Notes: generated by a model from the sequence alone, not told the origin. A DNA stretch of 64,000 nt from Nostoc sp. PCC 7107 (GCF_000316625.1 NC_019676.1:2932501-2996500); one strand, 5' to 3'; positions 1 to 9,989 are shown, numbered from the stretch's first letter. Numbers and translations: made by a program.

Positions 1-484
1 AGAAGACAGTATTACCTTGTTTGCCGAGCAAGCTAATATTGTCAACTTAGATCGCCCTTATCGCCAACGAATCTTGCGGTTAATGGCAGGTAAGGATTTT
101 GATGCAGCTTTGCAAATCCAGTACTATATGCCTAAAAATCCAAGTGCCTTAAGTGGCGCAGGACTTAATCCTGCCTTACTCAAGACACTCACAGTCGAAC
201 AAGTTGATTTGTTACCAGGGTGTATACTTACGCTGACCCAGCAGGAATTGACTCCTAAACACTACAAGTTTATCGCTACTCAACCGACCGAGACTCGTTG
301 CTGCTTTGATTATCAAGGCAACAATGTACAAGTTTCCTTGGGATTTGCCGCCACAGCAGAAGAATTTTACAGCTACGACAAAGGCATTGACTCGGCAACA
401 GGTAAAGCGACTTGGGGAGCAATTTTAGGGCCATATCGCTACACCAAACGAGAACAGTACTCAGTTTTGAGTGGAGAGTGCTGA
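1..484 (+). CDS. CpcT/CpeT-family phycobilin lyase, 3' part (runs off the window start)
   Basis: This is the C-terminal part of a chromophore lyase of the CpcT/CpeT family, which attaches phycocyanobilin or a related bilin to a cysteine of a phycobiliprotein beta subunit. The reading frame is open to the first base of the window, so the true start lies outside; codons before the first in-window TTG read EDSIT. Family signatures visible are FAEQANIV, the DRPYRQRILRL segment, LPGC and the late W-G-x-x-x-GPY motif (WGAILGPYRY). About 160 residues are present, against roughly 200 for complete family members. Which phycobiliprotein it serves cannot be told from this fragment. Confidence 0.8.
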   Translation, partial: EDSITLFAEQANIVNLDRPYRQRILRLMAGKDFDAALQIQYYMPKNPSALSGAGLNPALLKTLTVEQVDLLPGCILTLTQQELTPKHYKFIATQPTETRCCFDYQGNNVQVSLGFAATAEEFYSYDKGIDSATGKATWGAILGPYRYTKREQYSVLSGEC

Positions 485-567
485 GATGAACAACATCTAC
501 TAACAATGCACGAGAAAATAGCATAAAGCTGAAAGTTAGCCTTTTTTACTCAGCACTTAGTACTTGA

Positions 568-936
568 TTAACTAGCGATACTCCGAGGAACACCTTCTAA
601 AGCTTCCTCTTCTGTTTCAAAAATTTCAAATACTGTGTCCATCATCGTCACTTCAAACACGAGTTTGGCTTCTGGGTGTACGTTGCAGATGCGGAAACTG
701 CCTTTGACTTTATCCGCATCACGCATCCCAGCCACCAAAGAGGTGAGACCAGAACTATCAATAAAATTTACCTGACCAAGATTCACCACTACATGGCGAC
801 TGAGCTTGGAAATACATTCCTGCAACTTCAGTCGAAATTGCCAGGCTGTGGTAATGTCTAGACGACCAGATGGTGTTAAAACTATGACGGTATTACCGTC
901 CTGGGTTGTATAGGTTGTTTGTTCTATTTGTATCAC
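568..936 (-). CDS. STAS-domain anti-sigma factor antagonist
   Basis: A single STAS domain of about 122 residues, the fold of SpoIIAA/RsbV-type antagonists that bind an anti-sigma kinase when unphosphorylated. The conserved switch region reads NFIDSSGL, with the phosphorylatable serine directly after the aspartate. I place the start at a GTG (934-936) because GGGGA lies just upstream on the minus strand; an ATG six codons earlier (954) is in frame but has no clear ribosome site. No kinase or sigma factor is adjacent. A second STAS gene lies near 20 kb. The specific partner is unknown. Confidence 0.85.
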   Translation of the reverse strand: MIQIEQTTYTTQDGNTVIVLTPSGRLDITTAWQFRLKLQECISKLSRHVVVNLGQVNFIDSSGLTSLVAGMRDADKVKGSFRICNVHPEAKLVFEVTMMDTVFEIFETEEEALEGVPRSIAS

Positions 937-1336
937 TAAAAATCCCCGTGGCACTCATTTTCAAATTGACTATTGCTGGATTGACCCTGAGATTGGTGAG
1001 TCAAATAACTTACTTTTTTGGTAATTTTGACTTTCGTTGGTGCGAAAGCTTGCCAGACACTTGGTAAATTAATTGACTCACCACTTGAGCAAACTATCCA
1101 GTGCTGACACTTGAGATAAACAAGTTATAGCTAAAATAGTCACCTATTTACTAGGTGCTTACCTTTAGTAGTGTAACTCACTAAAAAAGTGCAGAGTGCT
1201 AATGAAAGTGCTGAGTTGAAAGCGCTGAGTGCCAAATAACGAATATGCAAAATTTTATATTCCGATACAACGCACCCAACACTGAAATTGCCAAGCAAAT
1301 TAATCTAACCTAGGGGGGATTAAATTGTATGTGATC
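937..1336. other. Intergenic spacer between STAS gene and hemF
   Basis: About 400 bases with no convincing reading frame. Around 1190-1235 there are scattered copies of GTGCTGAGT-like words, a repeat word that recurs in other spacers of this window. As both flanking genes read leftward, it must hold the STAS promoter and the hemF 3' end; no clear terminator hairpin is visible. Confidence 0.4.
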
Positions 1337-2380
1337 TTAGTGGGTTGCTTGCCAATTTATCCAGTCTTGGGGCTTGAGGAAAGTATTATACAATTCGGCT
1401 TCGGGGGAATTGGGTTCAGGCTGATAACCGTATTCCCAACGCACTAAGGGCGGTAAAGACATGAGAATAGATTCAGTGCGTCCGTTGGTTTGGAGTCCAA
1501 AAATTGTGCCTCGGTCATAAACCAAGTTAAATTCAACATAGCGTCCACGGCGGTAGAGTTGGAAATTTCGTTCGCGATCGCCATATTCTATTTCATGTCG
1601 CCGTTGGGCAATTGGCACGTAGGCTGGCAAAAAGGTGCGGCCACAACCTTGGATAAAAGCAAATAAATCTTCCCAAGTCCGTTGTTCTACTACTCCTACT
1701 TGGTCGCTGTAATTAGCCGCTGGGCCTTTGGGGTTAGGTCCACGATATAAAGTGCCTTGACCATCTTGATAATCAAAAAATAAACCGCCTACGCCCCTGG
1801 TTTCATTGCGATGTTTTAAATAAAAATATTCATCACACCAAAGCTTAAACACTGGGTAGTATTCAGGATGGTATTGGTCACAAGTCTGCTTAAAGGTTTT
1901 ATGGAAGTGGGCAGCATCTTCAGCAAAAGGGTAATAAGGTGTTAAGTCAGCACCACCCCCAAACCACCAGACTGGCCCTGCTTCAAAATAACGGTAGTTT
2001 AAGTGAACAGTGGGGACATAAGGATTCCGGGGATGTAACACCAAGGAAGTACCTGTGGCATAAAATTGGTGTCCCTCAGCTTCTGGACGTTGGGCTAAAA
2101 TCGAGGGCGGCAAGTGAGAACCCCAAACTTCAGAAAAATTTACACCTGCTTGTTCAAAAATTTTGCCCTCACGTAACACACGCGATCGCCCACCACCTCC
2201 CTCTGGACGTTCCCAAGCATCTTCTTTAAACTCACCCACACCATCTAATTCGGCTAAAGCTTGGGTAATTTCGTCTTGCAGTTGTTTCATAAACTGACTC
2301 ACCCTCGCCTTAGCATCCGTTGGTGGTAAGAACTTGGATGATGCTGGTTTTACTATTGGGGTGTGCGAATTAGTCAACAT
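1337..2380 (-). CDS. hemF: Oxygen-dependent coproporphyrinogen III oxidase
   Basis: HemF catalyses the O2-dependent double decarboxylation of coproporphyrinogen III to protoporphyrinogen IX, feeding both heme and chlorophyll. The 347-residue protein matches the full family length. Hallmarks seen: the glycine-rich [10 protein letters not shown] segment, GVNFSEVWG, the signature block with HLNYRYFE and [13 protein letters not shown], and the C-terminal [12 protein letters not shown] motif. The ATG start has a CGGGA site 8 nt upstream. It is monocistronic in this window. The assignment is unambiguous at family level. Confidence 0.97.
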   Translation of the reverse strand: MLTNSHTPIVKPASSKFLPPTDAKARVSQFMKQLQDEITQALAELDGVGEFKEDAWERPEGGGGRSRVLREGKIFEQAGVNFSEVWGSHLPPSILAQRPEAEGHQFYATGTSLVLHPRNPYVPTVHLNYRYFEAGPVWWFGGGADLTPYYPFAEDAAHFHKTFKQTCDQYHPEYYPVFKLWCDEYFYLKHRNETRGVGGLFFDYQDGQGTLYRGPNPKGPAANYSDQVGVVEQRTWEDLFAFIQGCGRTFLPAYVPIAQRRHEIEYGDRERNFQLYRRGRYVEFNLVYDRGTIFGLQTNGRTESILMSLPPLVRWEYGYQPEPNSPEAELYNTFLKPQDWINWQATH

Positions 2381-2821
2381 AGAGATTCCCGAACCTTAAT
2401 TACAATTGCCAAAAAGCCAGAAATTTTCAGTTAAAAATTTGTAGACAATCCGAACTCATTTCTTAGCTCGACTTGCTCAAACTAATGTTTTTTTGTCACG
2501 CTTTTACACTATCGATGTGTATGACTAGAGTTATTTTCCCTCAAATGCGTATAGGCTTGTATATTGACTCAGTTTTTTTTGTACTTCTTGATGGGAACAT
2601 TCTGGTGTTATATCAACTTCTGGCAAGTTAGTATATGCCGTACTGATGATGGTGATGCCCCGCAAGCCTCGGTTTTCAGCCTTAGCAACCTTGTTGCCAT
2701 CTGTGCCTAATCGTTACTTGCCATGCCACAACTAAATATTGAGAAATGTTACGTAAGGGTAATTAGGATTGCTCACCATACCAGAGTTACTAGCAAGTCT
2801 GTAGCGAGGAGGATAAGGCAA
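2381..2821. other. Intergenic spacer with an orphan open frame
   Basis: The spacer between the divergent hemF and SRPBCC genes. On the minus strand an uninterrupted frame of about 60 codons (2531-2713) ends in TAA but has no ATG; it contains words such as GITIIST and LSQYTSLYAFEGK that look protein-like. It may be the 3' remnant of a lost gene. The rest shows nothing I can name. Confidence 0.3.
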
Positions 2822-3346
2822 ATGCGAGGTTGGTTATCAAAATTCATCCACCGCAAACATCGTCGGTTTTGTGCGTCTTTAGTACGGACGTATCGAGAGC
2901 TTAGTGATGCTTCTGTCGATGAACTATGGCAAAAGGTAGTTGATTTAACAGATGTTTCTTGGCATCCCTTACTAAAAAGTACCAATGTCCCCTACGGATT
3001 AGTACCCAAACCTGGATTAATTTACCAAGCTGTCACCCGCTTTTCGCCGTTTCCTATTCACATCTTTGTCGAGCGAGTCAATCCCAGAGAACTTTTGAGT
3101 GTGAGAGTTTTGGCTATTCCTGGTGTGGAAGAACGAATTACTTATCAAGTGGAATCTACTGTTTGTGGTACTTGTTTATCTTATTCTGTCACCCTCAAAG
3201 GCTGGTTATCCCCGCTAATTTGGTCATTTTCCCGTCCTTATGCAGATCGGGTAGCACGTTCTTTAGTTGAATCCGTAGAAAATGCCGCAGTCCAAGCGGT
3301 ATCCAGTAAGAAAAAATCTCTTAATGATAGTTGTTTTGATTTTTAG
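2822..3346 (+). CDS. SRPBCC-like (START/polyketide cyclase fold) protein
   Basis: A 174-residue protein. The ATG at 2822 is chosen because a perfect AGGAGG lies at 2807-2812, nine bases upstream; the frame is open further upstream to 2723 but with no such site. The basic N-terminus (RHRKHRRF) is followed by a lipid/ligand-binding-like pattern: a strand rich in VERV, a turn of strands, then a long C-terminal helix (SRPYADRVARSLVESVE), the usual ending of the SRPBCC fold. Ligand and role are unknown. The fold call rests on pattern only. Confidence 0.6.
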   Translation: MRGWLSKFIHRKHRRFCASLVRTYRELSDASVDELWQKVVDLTDVSWHPLLKSTNVPYGLVPKPGLIYQAVTRFSPFPIHIFVERVNPRELLSVRVLAIPGVEERITYQVESTVCGTCLSYSVTLKGWLSPLIWSFSRPYADRVARSLVESVENAAVQAVSSKKKSLNDSCFDF

Positions 3347-3511
3347 AGACTAGAGGAAAGTATGAACTGTGAAGTATGAAGTGTGAAATAGAAATCTATC
3401 AGCCTTCATCCTTCATTTATCCCTAGTTTGCTATTCCCAAGAAAGTTAAGATTCTATTAGGTAAGAATAAAAATTTCTTAAATTTTTTACGGCGGTAATG
3501 CTGAAAACACT

Positions 3512-4585
3512 ATGTACGATGTCCTTGATTCCCGTTCTGTCTTAGAAGTATTGCGACCTGTGCAAGACCCAGAACTCCGCAAGAGTCTGGTAGAACTGAA
3601 TATGATTCGCAACGTTAACATTGACGGTGGCAAGGTGAGCTTCACGTTGGTTTTGACCACACCCGCCTGTCCCTTACGTGAATTTATTGTCGAAGATTGT
3701 GAAAAAGCTGTGAAAAAACTACCTGGGGTGACAGAAGTCAAGGTAGAAGTCACAGCCGAAACACCACAGCAAAAAAATGTACCCGACCGCAATGGTGTTC
3801 CTGGGATAAAAAATATTTTGGCAGTTTCCAGTGGCAAAGGCGGTGTCGGTAAAAGTACGGTAGCTGTGAATGTTGCCGTCGCCCTCGCGCAAACAGGAGC
3901 AAAAGTCGGCTTGCTAGATGCGGATATTTACGGGCCAAACGATCCCACTATGCTGGGATTAGGCGATGCTAAAATTGCAGTTCGTTCCACAGACAAAGGT
4001 GAAGTTTTAGAACCTGCATTTAATCATGGTGTCAAATTAGTATCAATGGGCTTTTTGATTGATAAAGATCAGCCTGTCATTTGGCGTGGGCCAATGCTCA
4101 ATGGGGTGATTCGCCAGTTTCTTTATCAAGTAGAATGGGGCGAACTAGATTATTTAATTGTGGATATGCCGCCGGGAACTGGCGATGCCCAGTTAACTTT
4201 AACCCAAGCCGTCCCAATGGCAGGAGCCGTAATTGTGACTACGCCACAAACGGTCGCTTTATTAGATGCTCGTAAAGGATTACGGATGTTTCAGCAAATG
4301 AACGTCCCTATTTTGGGAATAGTAGAAAACATGAGCTACTTTATTCCCCCGGATATGCCAGATAAACAGTACGATATTTTTGGTTCTGGTGGTGGTAACA
4401 AAACCGCCACAGAGTTGGGAGTTCCTTTGTTGGGCTGCGTACCCTTAGAGATTTCCACGAGAGTTGGTGGTGACAGTGGTGTGCCGATTGTTGTGGCTGA
4501 ACCAGATTCGGCTTCTGCCAAAGCATTAAAAGCGATCGCCCTGACCATTGCAGGTAAAGTATCAGTTGCTGCACTAACGGCATAA
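3512..4585 (+). CDS. mrp: Mrp/NBP35-type Fe-S cluster carrier ATPase
   Basis: A P-loop ATPase of the Mrp/ApbC family, thought to scaffold and deliver Fe-S clusters. Residues about 5-85 form a MIP18 (DUF59) domain (VQDPEL at its start); the ATPase follows, with the deviant Walker A SSGKGGVGKST near residue 107, the DADIYGP switch, and the MPPGTGDAQ motif. Length 357 is typical of cyanobacterial members. It lies 280 bp upstream of rodA on the same strand, without evidence of cotranscription. The identification is firm; the client proteins are not known. Confidence 0.93.
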   Translation: MYDVLDSRSVLEVLRPVQDPELRKSLVELNMIRNVNIDGGKVSFTLVLTTPACPLREFIVEDCEKAVKKLPGVTEVKVEVTAETPQQKNVPDRNGVPGIKNILAVSSGKGGVGKSTVAVNVAVALAQTGAKVGLLDADIYGPNDPTMLGLGDAKIAVRSTDKGEVLEPAFNHGVKLVSMGFLIDKDQPVIWRGPMLNGVIRQFLYQVEWGELDYLIVDMPPGTGDAQLTLTQAVPMAGAVIVTTPQTVALLDARKGLRMFQQMNVPILGIVENMSYFIPPDMPDKQYDIFGSGGGNKTATELGVPLLGCVPLEISTRVGGDSGVPIVVAEPDSASAKALKAIALTIAGKVSVAALTA

Positions 4586-4866
4586 ATTTTAATTTTTGTC
4601 TGATTCCTGGGCTGTTGCCTGGGAATACAGATCATGAATCGAGAATTTAGAAGTTAAAATTCAGAAGTCAGAATTTATCGTAGTTTCAGCGTGAGGATTC
4701 TATGGTGGAAAACTATCTGAATTTTGAGAAATAAATTCAAAGGTTTGTGAATTCAATTACTCAGACAATATCCGAAAATTTCTCCTGAATTCTGACTTCT
4801 TTGTCCTGATTGCTTTTCTTACTCAGTAAATTTAACTCTCCAAATTAAATTCTAAATCCCACAATA
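4586..4866 (+). repeat. Inverted-repeat spacer between mrp and rodA
   Basis: The spacer carries two arms related to AATTCAGAAGTCAGAATTT, one near 4655-4676 and its reverse complement near 4786-4801 (GAATTCTGACTTCT). This type of AAGTCAGAA/TTCTGACTT word is a common dispersed spacer repeat in filamentous cyanobacteria. Transcribed, it could form a long hairpin ending the mrp message. Confidence 0.4.
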
Positions 4867-6249
4867 ATGTTGTTAAAACGTTCGCTCCCCAAAGTTCGCT
4901 GGAAATCTTGGGTTAAGCCTTGGCAGCAATTAGATTGGTTATTATTTTGTTTACCTGTTGCTGCCAGTATCTTTGGCGGCATTATGATTCTGAGTACAGA
5001 ACTCAAACAACCAGTTACAGATTGGTGGTGGCACTGGTTAGTAGCTGGGATCGGCACTTTCATAGCATTATTTTTAGCTCGTATCCGCTATGAAAATTTA
5101 CTTCAGTGGCATTGGGTAACTTATGGTCTGACTAACTTCAGCTTAATTGCGGTGATGCTTGCTGGTACTAGTGCTAAAGGCGCACAGCGCTGGATTAGCG
5201 TTGCGGGTTTTAATGTTCAACCGTCAGAATTTGCCAAAATTGGAATAATTATCACTCTAGCGGCTTTATTACACAAGCGGACAGCTTCTTCCCTAGATAA
5301 TGTTTTCCGGGCTTTGGCAATTACAGCAGTTCCGTGGGGATTAGTATTTTTGCAGCCCGATTTAGCGACATCCTTGGTATTTGGGGCGATCGTTTTAGGG
5401 ATGCTGTACTGGGCTAATGCCAATCCTGGCTGGCTAATTTTGTTGATTTCTCCAGTCATTTCTGCCATTTTGTTTAGTATTTACTGGCCTTTATCTGAGC
5501 CAATAGACTTATTGAAGGTACTAGCTTTTGCGCTTGGGTTTTTAGGATTTAAAGAAATAGGTTTTGAGTCTTTAGGATTCCTGAAAGAAATAGCTGTAAC
5601 TCCTTTAGGCCTTCTTTGGGCATTTGCAATGGCATTTGTTGGCTGGCTAACACTAACTTGGCGGCGATCTGGTCTTGCGGCGATTGGTGCTTGGACTCTT
5701 AATATTCTGGGTGGTGAACTCGGAGTTTTTGCTTGGAATCATGTATTGAAAGAGTATCAAAAAGACCGGCTTACTGTATTTATTAACCCCGATCATGATC
5801 CTTTGGGTGCAGGCTATCACCTGATTCAATCACGCATTGCCATTGGTGCTGGCGAAATTTGGGGATGGGGTTTGTTTAAAGGGCCAATGACTCAACTTAA
5901 TTTCGTCCCTGAACAGCATACAGACTTTATTTTTTCAGCTGTGGGTGAGGAATTTGGGTTTGTGGGTTGTTTAGTAGTATTGTTTGTCTTTTGCTTGATT
6001 TGCTTCCGTTTGCTGCACGTAGCGCAAACAGCCAAGGATAACTTTGGTTCGTTATTGGCGATTGGTGTGTTGTCGATGATTGTGTTTCAGTTAATCGTGA
6101 ATGTGGGGATGACTGTTGGTTTAGCACCTGTAGCGGGGATTCCCCTACCTTGGATGAGTTATGGACGTTCTGCAATGCTGACTAATTTCATCGCATTAGG
6201 AATAGTAGAATCAGTGGCAAACTTCCGACAAAAGCAGAAGTATTATTAA
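4867..6249 (+). CDS. rodA: SEDS-family peptidoglycan glycosyltransferase RodA
   Basis: An integral membrane protein of the FtsW/RodA/SpoVE family, which polymerises lipid II glycan strands during cell elongation together with a class B PBP. The 460-residue sequence has about ten hydrophobic segments. Family motifs seen: KGAQRWI followed by QPSEFAKI, FLQPDLATSLV, the loop DHDPLGAGYHLIQS, EEFGFVG and the C-terminal GIPLPWMSYG. RodA rather than FtsW is preferred for the long middle insert and general resemblance, with less certainty than the family. No PBP gene is adjacent. Confidence 0.9.
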   Translation: MLLKRSLPKVRWKSWVKPWQQLDWLLFCLPVAASIFGGIMILSTELKQPVTDWWWHWLVAGIGTFIALFLARIRYENLLQWHWVTYGLTNFSLIAVMLAGTSAKGAQRWISVAGFNVQPSEFAKIGIIITLAALLHKRTASSLDNVFRALAITAVPWGLVFLQPDLATSLVFGAIVLGMLYWANANPGWLILLISPVISAILFSIYWPLSEPIDLLKVLAFALGFLGFKEIGFESLGFLKEIAVTPLGLLWAFAMAFVGWLTLTWRRSGLAAIGAWTLNILGGELGVFAWNHVLKEYQKDRLTVFINPDHDPLGAGYHLIQSRIAIGAGEIWGWGLFKGPMTQLNFVPEQHTDFIFSAVGEEFGFVGCLVVLFVFCLICFRLLHVAQTAKDNFGSLLAIGVLSMIVFQLIVNVGMTVGLAPVAGIPLPWMSYGRSAMLTNFIALGIVESVANFRQKQKYY

Positions 6250-6339
6250 TGAGTCAATCAATTTTAGATTTTGGATTTTAAATTTTGGATTTGTTCTGCT
6301 CACTAGAGCAGGGCAAGAACGAAATAAATCTAAAATCGG

Positions 6340-6425
6340 CACAGTTAATAGTCAATAGTCAATGGTCACTAGTTTTAGTGCAAAGGACAAATGACCAATG
6401 ACAGAGGACAAGTATTAAGCTATTA
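6340..6425. repeat. STRR-like heptamer repeats upstream of ndhS
   Basis: Degenerate heptamer-type repeats (words such as AGTCAAT, GGTCACT, GACCAATGACAGAGG) fill the spacer between rodA and ndhS. They resemble the short tandemly repeated repetitive sequences described in heterocystous cyanobacteria. Confidence 0.5.
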
Positions 6426-6451
6426 ACAGTAAACCAGCGAGGGTAAAAATC

Positions 6452-6649
6452 ATGATTCTGCCTGGAGCAACTGTTCGCGTCAAAAATCCCGCAGATACAT
6501 ACTATCGCTATGAAGGACTCGTACAACGGGTAAGTGATGGCAAAGTAGCTGTGTTGTTTGAAGGTGGCAACTGGGATAAACTAATTACCTTTCGCCTGTC
6601 AGAGTTGGAGGCTGTAGACACCACCGCAGGACGGAAAAAAGGAAAATAG
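6452..6649 (+). CDS. ndhS: NAD(P)H-quinone oxidoreductase subunit NdhS
   Basis: NdhS is a small SH3-like subunit of the thylakoid NDH-1 complex that forms part of the ferredoxin docking site for cyclic electron flow and respiration. The 65-residue sequence has the expected short beta-barrel: [31 protein letters not shown] and [14 protein letters not shown], ending in a basic tail. Length and motifs match cyanobacterial NdhS closely. It stands alone, with repeats on both sides. Confidence 0.9.
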   Translation: MILPGATVRVKNPADTYYRYEGLVQRVSDGKVAVLFEGGNWDKLITFRLSELEAVDTTAGRKKGK

Positions 6650-6719
6650 GTTATTAGTCAAAGGTCAATGGTCAATTGCTTTTTGACTTTTGACTCAGCA
6701 CTCAGCACTCAGCACTATC
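6650..6719. repeat. Short repeats reaching the next start codon
   Basis: The spacer holds GTCAAAGGTCAATGGTC-type heptamers, then four near-tandem CTCAGCA/CACTCAG words running into the ATG at 6720. Similar AGTGCTGAG words recur elsewhere in this window. Confidence 0.5.
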
Positions 6720-7376
6720 ATGCGTCTTCCTCTACCACAATTTACAACAAGCGATCGCCACCCCAATCATATTGCGGAGGTGATTGAGACCAACACTACT
6801 GAATTTCTAGCCCAATGCTTGGAACCAGAAGACTTGAGCTTTCCAGCGATGCCGCCTTTTGGTAGTTGGGTTTGTGCTGTAGATGAAGAATCTGGTAATC
6901 AAGTGTATGCGGTGGTGTCTTATGCCACAACAATGCCGATAGATTCTATACATCGGGCCGTAGCCCTGGGGTTGTCATTGCAAGATTTACGCGAGGAACA
7001 ACCCCAGATATTTGCTATGCTCAAAACTGAATTTCGGGCGGCGATTGTGGGTTTTGTACCACCTTCCCCCAATTCCCACGAAATTTCCAGAATATATCAG
7101 TATCTACCGCCCCGCCCGCCGCAAATTCATCAAGCTGTTTATCGCTGCGAAGCGGAAGCAATTATTAAATTTACAGAAGAATTAGATTTTTTACGGACAT
7201 TATTGTCTGTAAATGGTGCGCCAGTTGAATCTTTAACCGCAGCAGCTATTCGAGATGTTTACCAGTTACGCAAAGCTGATCGAGAATGGCTAGTCAAGGC
7301 CGGACGGATGCTTAGTGTGCTTTTAAAAGACGATTATGATCGCTTACGGTTTATTTTAAGTCAAATCCATCCATAG
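6720..7376 (+). CDS. HAS-barrel-like conserved cyanobacterial protein
   Basis: A 218-residue soluble protein. I start at the ATG at 6720; an upstream in-frame start at 6690 would translate the tandem CTCAGCACT spacer repeat. The N-terminal half (residues about 1-100) resembles a HAS-barrel, the small beta domain found at the start of HerA-type and F1-type ATPases (FGSWVCAVDEE, VYAVVSYATT). The C-terminal half is helical and charged, with no ATPase motifs. The function is unknown; the HAS-barrel assignment is by resemblance only. Confidence 0.65.
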   Translation: MRLPLPQFTTSDRHPNHIAEVIETNTTEFLAQCLEPEDLSFPAMPPFGSWVCAVDEESGNQVYAVVSYATTMPIDSIHRAVALGLSLQDLREEQPQIFAMLKTEFRAAIVGFVPPSPNSHEISRIYQYLPPRPPQIHQAVYRCEAEAIIKFTEELDFLRTLLSVNGAPVESLTAAAIRDVYQLRKADREWLVKAGRMLSVLLKDDYDRLRFILSQIHP

Positions 7377-7522
7377 GTAGTTATTTTCTCAACAATTACC
7401 TAAGTAGCTTGAAATAAACTGTTTTGTTATTTGTCAGGGTGGCTTTTATAATTATTTATTTTGATTGAGCGATCGCCTTTGAGGATATCGCAAATTTGCC
7501 GTCGCCCCTTTAAATATTTCCT

Positions 7523-9658
7523 ATGGAACCAGTATTACAAGTTCTTGCTATAGAACCAACTTCCCAAGTTCTGGGTCAGGAACCAATCGTTCCCTTAGCA
7601 ATTTTGTTGCTGGTTATTTTAGTCGTTCCTATCCTGTTTGAGCGTCTCAGACTACCAGGATTAGTTGGTTTTGTAGGTTCTGGAGTCGTACTAGGCCCAT
7701 CAGGTTGGAATTTATTCCATAGTGATTTATCAATCATTAACCTACTATCTGACATTGGCTTAGTTTATTTGATGTTTTTAGTAGGTTTAGAACAGGATTT
7801 CAGACAATTACACCAGAATCAAAAACACTCTTGGGGATTTGCTGGTTTCACCTGTGCCATCCCTTTGTTGATGGGAATCTTACTAGGAAGGTTTTTTGGC
7901 TTTGCGGTTAATACATCTATATTGATAGGCAGCTTATTTACTTCCTATAGCCTTTTAGCTTATCCCATTCTTAGCCGCCTAGGAGTGATTAATAATCAAG
8001 TTGTTAGTGCTACTATTGGAGCAACAATATTTACTGATATTAGTGCTGTTCTGATTTTAGATGTTTGTTTATTTAGCCTAAAAGCAGATGTATTGAGTTT
8101 ATCTTACATACTCATCTTGTTAGGTCGGTTAGTTATTTATACAACAATTATTTTAGTTAGTTTTGATTGGGCTGGGCAAGAATTTTTCCGCCGTTCTGGA
8201 GATGATGAAGGGAATAAATTTTTATTTGTGTTGCTATCCGTATTTATTGCTCTGATCAGCGCTCAGTTCATGGGGATTGCAAAAATTGTTGGAGCATTTT
8301 TAGCAGGTTTAGCGGTTAATACAGTAGTAGGTGAAAGCCCAACCAAAGACAAGCTTGTCTTTGTTGGTAGTGTGCTATTTATTCCCGTATTTTTTGTTAA
8401 CCTTGGTTTGCTGATTGATTTGCCTGATTGGAGCAGCAATATTACAACTTTAAAGTTAATGCTGTTAGTTGTTGTTGGTGTAATTGTTAGCAAATTTTTA
8501 GCAGCTTTGTTAGCAAAAATATGTTATCGCTACAATTGGCAAGAAATGTTAATCATGTGGTCTATATCACTGCCTCAAGTCAGTACCACCTTAGCTGGTA
8601 CTTTTTTAGGGTATCGTGCTGGCTTACTGTCAATGGAAGTATTACATAGTGTTGTGGCATTGATGCTGATTACATCAACGTTAGGGCCGTTGCTCACCAA
8701 TCAACTAGCTATTTCTGTCACACCTACACCCCTGGCAGAACCACTAATAGTAAATTTACCTGAACAAAAAATTTCCGAAAAACAAAGTATTTTTACTATA
8801 GTTGTACCTATATATAATCCTCAAACACAGCAGTACTTAATGGAAATAGCGGCCTTATTAGCTCATCCTGAAAAGAGCAAAATTATCGCGTTAAGTATTG
8901 CCACTGCTGCGACTCGAATGGATTCACCACAGTTAGAAACATCTCTGCAACAGAGTGAACGCTTATTAGCAAAAGCTAACGATCAGAGTCGTAATTTGGG
9001 CATAGAAATATTACCACTACTGCGAATTGATAATGCCTTTGCATCAGGAATTACCAGAGCAGCACGAGAGCAAAAGGCGAATTTAATTGTGATGGGTTGG
9101 GATAAACGCACTGGGTTGCGATCGCGTTTATTTGGCAATGTAATTGATACTGTACTATGGGCATCCCACTGTACAGTAGCTGTGACTCGTCTGGTGGAAT
9201 CGCCCCAGAAAATTCAACGTATTCTCGTACCATTGGAAAATTTAACTTCCCCTGTATTTTCTGCGGTCAAGTTTGCCCAAATGCTGGCAGATACAAACCA
9301 AGCCCAAGTTACAGTTTTGAATGTTTGCGATCGCCGCATTAGTTCTAGTAAAATCGCAGCAAGGCGATCGCAACTTGCGGTTTTAGTCTCGCAATTAGCT
9401 TTGCAAAATCCCCCAGAAATTCAAATTATTTCTCATGAGAATGTTGCCCAAGCAATTTTACAGGCAGCGCGATTGTATGATTTGGTAGTGTTACCATTCG
9501 TACGTAATTATACAATCCCTGGTGGTTTAGTTATAAGTGATCTGGCCACTCAGATAGCCAGACAACTTACTTGCTCTATTGTCATTCTGAGAGAAGCACA
9601 AAACACTCAAGTCAGCCCCACACCAAAAAGTGTTGCTAACACTACCTCCACTGTTTAA
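7523..9658 (+). CDS. CPA2-family cation/proton antiporter with two USP-like domains
   Basis: A 711-residue protein in two parts. Residues about 20-400 hold a dozen hydrophobic segments of the CPA2 (Kef/NapA-type) Na+ or K+/H+ antiporter fold, with FERLRLPGLVGFVGSGVVLGP at the first repeat and GAFLAGLAVN later. Residues about 425-700 are cytoplasmic and look like two tandem universal-stress-protein domains (NLIVMGWDKRTG with LFGNVID, then ILVPLENLTSPVFSAVKFA). USP domains bind nucleotides in some proteins, so transport may be gated by ATP or a related ligand; this is inference. The ion is unknown. Confidence 0.85.
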   Translation: MEPVLQVLAIEPTSQVLGQEPIVPLAILLLVILVVPILFERLRLPGLVGFVGSGVVLGPSGWNLFHSDLSIINLLSDIGLVYLMFLVGLEQDFRQLHQNQKHSWGFAGFTCAIPLLMGILLGRFFGFAVNTSILIGSLFTSYSLLAYPILSRLGVINNQVVSATIGATIFTDISAVLILDVCLFSLKADVLSLSYILILLGRLVIYTTIILVSFDWAGQEFFRRSGDDEGNKFLFVLLSVFIALISAQFMGIAKIVGAFLAGLAVNTVVGESPTKDKLVFVGSVLFIPVFFVNLGLLIDLPDWSSNITTLKLMLLVVVGVIVSKFLAALLAKICYRYNWQEMLIMWSISLPQVSTTLAGTFLGYRAGLLSMEVLHSVVALMLITSTLGPLLTNQLAISVTPTPLAEPLIVNLPEQKISEKQSIFTIVVPIYNPQTQQYLMEIAALLAHPEKSKIIALSIATAATRMDSPQLETSLQQSERLLAKANDQSRNLGIEILPLLRIDNAFASGITRAAREQKANLIVMGWDKRTGLRSRLFGNVIDTVLWASHCTVAVTRLVESPQKIQRILVPLENLTSPVFSAVKFAQMLADTNQAQVTVLNVCDRRISSSKIAARRSQLAVLVSQLALQNPPEIQIISHENVAQAILQAARLYDLVVLPFVRNYTIPGGLVISDLATQIARQLTCSIVILREAQNTQVSPTPKSVANTTSTV

Positions 9659-9989
9659 GGCATTTGCGAAACGCACAACTTGAGATGGGGAATTTGGCAA
9701 CTTCAGCTAAATCAAAAGTTAGTACTGATGATAATTTAGGTTTTACCGGAAACTTTATTTTGTTGAAGATTTCATGAAATCTAGGGTAGAAACGCTCAAC
9801 CCTTAAGTGATGTTTGTTATTTTGCTAGATGAATTGTCCAGCAACTAAGTGTTAATGTAACAAAATTGCATACATAACAAAATACATTACTAATTTAGCT
9901 CTGTGCGCTCTGCATTTTTGTATCTCGGCTGGGTACTCTAAAAACAAGCTAAACAGCCACTACTAGTATCTGTAAATATCAGGAAAACT
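9659..9989. other. Intergenic spacer upstream of the UXS gene
   Basis: About 330 bases with no reading frame or strong hairpin. It presumably carries the promoter of the nucleotide-sugar genes. I see nothing specific in it. Confidence 0.4.
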
